From the NCBI GenBank assembly GCA_003342895.1, contig PTFA01000082.1, positions 1,369,527-1,433,526 of the forward strand: a stretch of 64,000 bases of DNA. Reading direction: 5' to 3'. The position numbers and the translations under genes are program-made. The first letter of the stretch is position 1; each line of letters opens with the position of its first letter. Source of the DNA: Casuarius casuarius. Taxonomy: Eukaryota; Chordata; Aves; Casuariiformes; Casuariidae. Under the pieces are notes generated by a model. That model made no database searches. It saw only the letters and a list, made by a program, of their open reading frames with translations, and was not told the DNA's origin. Below are positions 61,457-64,000 of this stretch, piece after piece.

Positions 61457-61500
61457 GTTGCAGTGGATAACTAACGAGATTCCACAGTTGCAGTGGATAA
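61457..61500. repeat. 14-bp direct repeat, 30-bp period
   Basis: GTTGCAGTGGATAA at 61457-61470 and 61487-61500, exact copies. Confidence 0.85.
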
Positions 61501-61639
61501 ACTCTACCTCACTTTGCCCAGGGATCTTGGAGACTGTGTGGAGTATTTCCCAATGGTGACTGCAGTGCTCCTGCTGAGGTTTACCTGGTCTTCCCTCCCC
61601 TTCCTTTTCCTGCAGGATTTCAATGTGAAATATCACAGG

Positions 61640-62130
61640 AATGAGACGGGGAGTGGAGCCTCTCCGCCCCGCAGCAGGGCGTCCTGGGATGCCACCCTGG
61701 CCAGCATTGCCCTGGAGACAGCCCGGTGGGGAAGCACTTTCAGGATCATGCCCTCAGTCATCACGGCCAGATAGGCCGGTGACTAGTAGTCAGGTTTTGC
61801 ACTCTGCTTCAGCTTTTTACCACTCATGAGATTTCAAAAGGAAATAAAAAACTGAAGCGGGATCCAAAACCGGCAGCCTGGAGCGGCTGCCGGGCGGGCT
61901 GCAGCATGCCCCCTCCCCCAGCTGGCTCCGGCTGCCGCACCGCTCTCATTTCCATGTAGCCTGTGCTCTAATCTGGTGTTTATTTTCTCCCAATTCTCTA
62001 TTCCAAGGCAAAATTCAGCTCTCAAGCCTGTGCGGTGTATTGCTGTGCCCACAGTGCCGCAGAGAGGCTTGGGACAGTGGTCCCCACCCCTGCTAAGGAG
62101 CAGCAGAGCGGCCTCCAGATATGCACAGCA
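61640..62130. other. GC-rich, CpG-bearing pocket
   Basis: Two GC-rich cores (about 61645-61780 and 61855-61950) hold roughly 17 CpGs, the densest outside the LTR. Frames of 93 and 62 codons (plus) and 115 codons (minus) overlap, with no domain. A 5'-UTR-like or promoter role is possible, but I see no TATA box or initiator that stands out, and no downstream coding exon. A 9-bp-arm hairpin lies inside (61870-61893). Confidence 0.35.
61870..61893. repeat. GC hairpin, 9-bp arms
   Basis: CCGGCAGCC (61870-61878) and GGCTGCCGG (61885-61893) pair perfectly across a six-base loop. A further GGCTGCCG lies at 61930-61937 and could compete for pairing. Confidence 0.8.
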
Positions 62131-62134
62131 AGAT

Positions 62135-63077
62135 ATCTGGAACAGCAACAAAAATGTATAAATGCCAGACAGCACGCACATCAGCTTGGAATATTGATTA
62201 GATCCAGGAATAAAGGGATAGAGTAGCCAAACGTTTTGGGAAGCCAGCGTTTTGTATCATTTATTATCCTTCAGCTAGCTGGAACCGGAATAGGAATTGA
62301 CTGAATGCTTAAGTATCATGTTGTCACATATTGGTACCGTTTGTGTCCGAGGTTTCTGCTTAGGATCTGCAAATGATTTGGCAGGTAACCTGGCTGGCTA
62401 AATATGACTTTTTTCTAAAATAGGAGGCAGGGAATACCACTAAAAGGCTCACAGTACATGCAAGGGAAACCACTCCTGCTTCCATACAGTTCTTTGGTTG
62501 CATAGACCTGACATTTCCTTCACCAGCATTTCTACGGTTGTTCTGGCCTGGCCAGTGTAAAAGCATCAGTAAGAAAGGAGAATTACAAGATCTCCACAAA
62601 AAGGCTTCTGCAGATTTAAGATGGCGGTACTTAGGAGACCCTAGTCCAGCCACGGGAAGGTCCAGGTAAGGGAGCCAGCACCCTCCAGTGCATCCTCTCG
62701 ATTCACTAGGAGCGAAGAGTCACTGGAGAGGAGGAGCTGCACACACGTCAGTCGCTCCCTGGGTGTTTCCAGGAGTTATCCTCTATCTGCCTGTCAGCTT
62801 TTGCAGATGCCACCCAGAACGAGGTTGACGTGTTCGTTATTATTATCACCCACTGGATGCAAACAGCTTTCTTGCCTCTCATAAAAGTGTCATTGGATGG
62901 GCACCAGTATCGCTGTGACACTGGGTGATCGCAGCGGGTCAATTCTAAACTCTGAGGAAGTCCTGGTTAGAAAAGAGTGATTGCATTGAACTGGGCCTGG
63001 TTTGTGGTACTATGGTGTAAGTCATTCAAGACAAAAGCACTGTTAGTTTCCTTTTTAATTTCTTTTCTCTAAAAAAG
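62135..63077. other. No gene recognised
   Basis: Mixed-composition DNA with frames up to 97 codons (minus 62360-62653) and no domain. The part at 62700-62940 is somewhat GC-richer and could be checked for conservation. Confidence 0.45.
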
Positions 63078-63127
63078 GAAAGATGTTGGTGAACAGCAAG
63101 AGCAAACTGTTCATGGATTAAAGAAAG
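63078..63127 (+). other. Exon-like 50-bp segment with splice borders
   Basis: A T-rich lead (CTTTTTAATTTCTTTTCTCT then A6G, AG at 63076-63077) precedes 50 bases ending AAAG before GTAAGG (63128). One frame is open and reads KDVGEQQEQTVHGLKK, a hydrophilic peptide unlike chance AT-rich translations. The acceptor is weakened by the A-run between tract and AG. I recognise no family. It may be an intronic decoy. Confidence 0.18.
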
Positions 63128-63133
63128 GTAAGG

Positions 63134-64000
63134 TCATGCCATCAGCATAATGGGTTCTGAGATGTAATTATTTATGTGATCTTAACCTCAGTCGTGTCTG
63201 TCCTCTGTAGGACTCAAACTCTAGTTAAATGGAGCAAAATCCATCAAAATCCACCCAAATAAATTAGTGGTTTTAATGTGTTATGAGGTATGTGCACTGT
63301 AGTATGTCTATGGGGACCAGAGTCCCAGTTTGTATTTCACAAGGCACTCAGGTAACTAAACCATCACCCTTACTTCAGAAAGTTTTAGNTGAAAGGTCTC
63401 AGCCTTGCAGATTTAAAAATGATCATTTTAGTGGAAGGAGGGCAGTGAGGACTGTCAGAAGTCTGTCCTGAATATGCTTATTATATTGTGACAGTTAAAT
63501 GATACCACTAGCATCATATCCCACTGCCTTTGACTTCTCCAGATCAGAGGTCCCTGTGACTCACTTCTCAGGGCCACGGTGGGACACTTTTCTTCCTGAT
63601 ATAATGGTACCTCCCCATTGCCTAAGACAAGACTACTTGTACACAGAAGCGTTTGCAGTATTAGGGCATTAGTCCCAAACACAGGACAGCTGCTGGATAA
63701 AACAAACTGATGAAGACACCTATGCGACAGGGCATGATGACAGGGATAGGAAGCAGCAGAACCCCTTGCTGTATGTGAAGGCAAGGCAACAGATGAATTT
63801 TGTGACCTGTTCTATAATCATCACAATAACCTGATGTAATAACACAATACAATAACATAGCACATGAATTTAATTTACTGTATTTGGAATAGTTTGTCAT
63901 TTTACTCTGATCCAGTTGGCTCTAACAATATAGTACTAGAGATACATAACACAGGTCCAAAGAATGTAGTCAAAAGGAAAATAAATGCTTCTTCTGGCAT
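63134..64000. other. No gene recognised
   Basis: Unique sequence to the window end. Overlapping minus-strand frames (63455-63784, 63661-63900) have no domain. One N near 63389. Confidence 0.5.

Noticed and set aside
62748..62942. Possible exon on either strand near 62.75-62.94 kb
   Set aside because: The minus frame is 64 codons with no domain. The plus frame after a CTTTTGCAG acceptor stops at about 62926 with no donor and no recognised peptide.
1..64000. CRISPR array, bacterial operon, tRNA or rRNA gene
   Set aside because: No regularly spaced identical repeats with unique spacers, no ribosome-binding-site gene clusters and no tRNA B-box or rRNA core sequence seen. The repeats are vertebrate retroelements.

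Overview
This window looks like non-coding, repeat-bearing DNA from an archosaur nuclear genome, most likely a bird. The main evidence is two chicken-repeat-1 (CR1) LINE copies whose 3' ends carry degenerate copies of an ATTCTGTG-like octamer, several much older CR1/L3-like LINE remnants, MIR-like SINE traces, and retroviral solo-LTR-type insertions. The DNA is AT-rich with a few short GC-rich pockets. Almost every reading frame breaks within about 100 codons. There is no operon-like layout, no tRNA or rRNA gene and no CRISPR array. Isolated single Ns recur through the window, which fits masked ambiguous or heterozygous bases in a draft assembly. The only N run is at 5254-5260.

No protein-coding gene can be supported with confidence. 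The window is best read as intergenic DNA or the inside of a very large intron. The only convincing protein signal is transposon-derived: the reverse-transcriptase C-terminal part of a CR1 element (minus strand, 8223-8711), still open for 162 codons. Two exon-sized segments with good-looking splice borders (36287-36339 and 63078-63127) and two anonymous ORFs (13338-13559 and 15817-16161) are recorded as weak candidates.

Layout. 1-7800: mostly unique AT-rich DNA with an old L3 tail (about 600-735), two GC-rich pockets (2966-3360, 3890-4180) and homopolymers. 7801-8720: young-type CR1, minus strand. 8721-20600: mostly unique, with a nuclear-receptor-like site, palindromes, a Z-DNA-type tract, a degenerate ATCAGCTG array and faint MIR traces. 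20600-27560: a cluster of three ancient L3-like LINE remnants, two plus and one minus, with a separate old repeat between them. 27561-36340: sparse, with a possible LTR-like block near 33 kb and an L3 tail next to an exon-like segment. 38470-38960: an old repeat flank and a GC-rich pocket. 48905-49898: a plus-strand ERV LTR with internal tandem duplications. 54170-56094: an old L3 tail (minus) and a CR1 3' end (plus). 57170-57415: MIR-like SINE. 58694-59331: a complete solo LTR of the same family in the opposite orientation, bounded by a 5-bp target duplication. 61640-62130: GC-rich pocket with a hairpin.

The most informative results are the exact borders of the minus-strand solo LTR, the structural divergence between the two related LTRs, the unusually readable ancient L3 cluster, and a recurring pattern of perfect 11-41 bp tandem microduplications. 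I found no evidence of a previously undescribed gene system. Repeat assignments rest on recalled family motifs, not on a database search.
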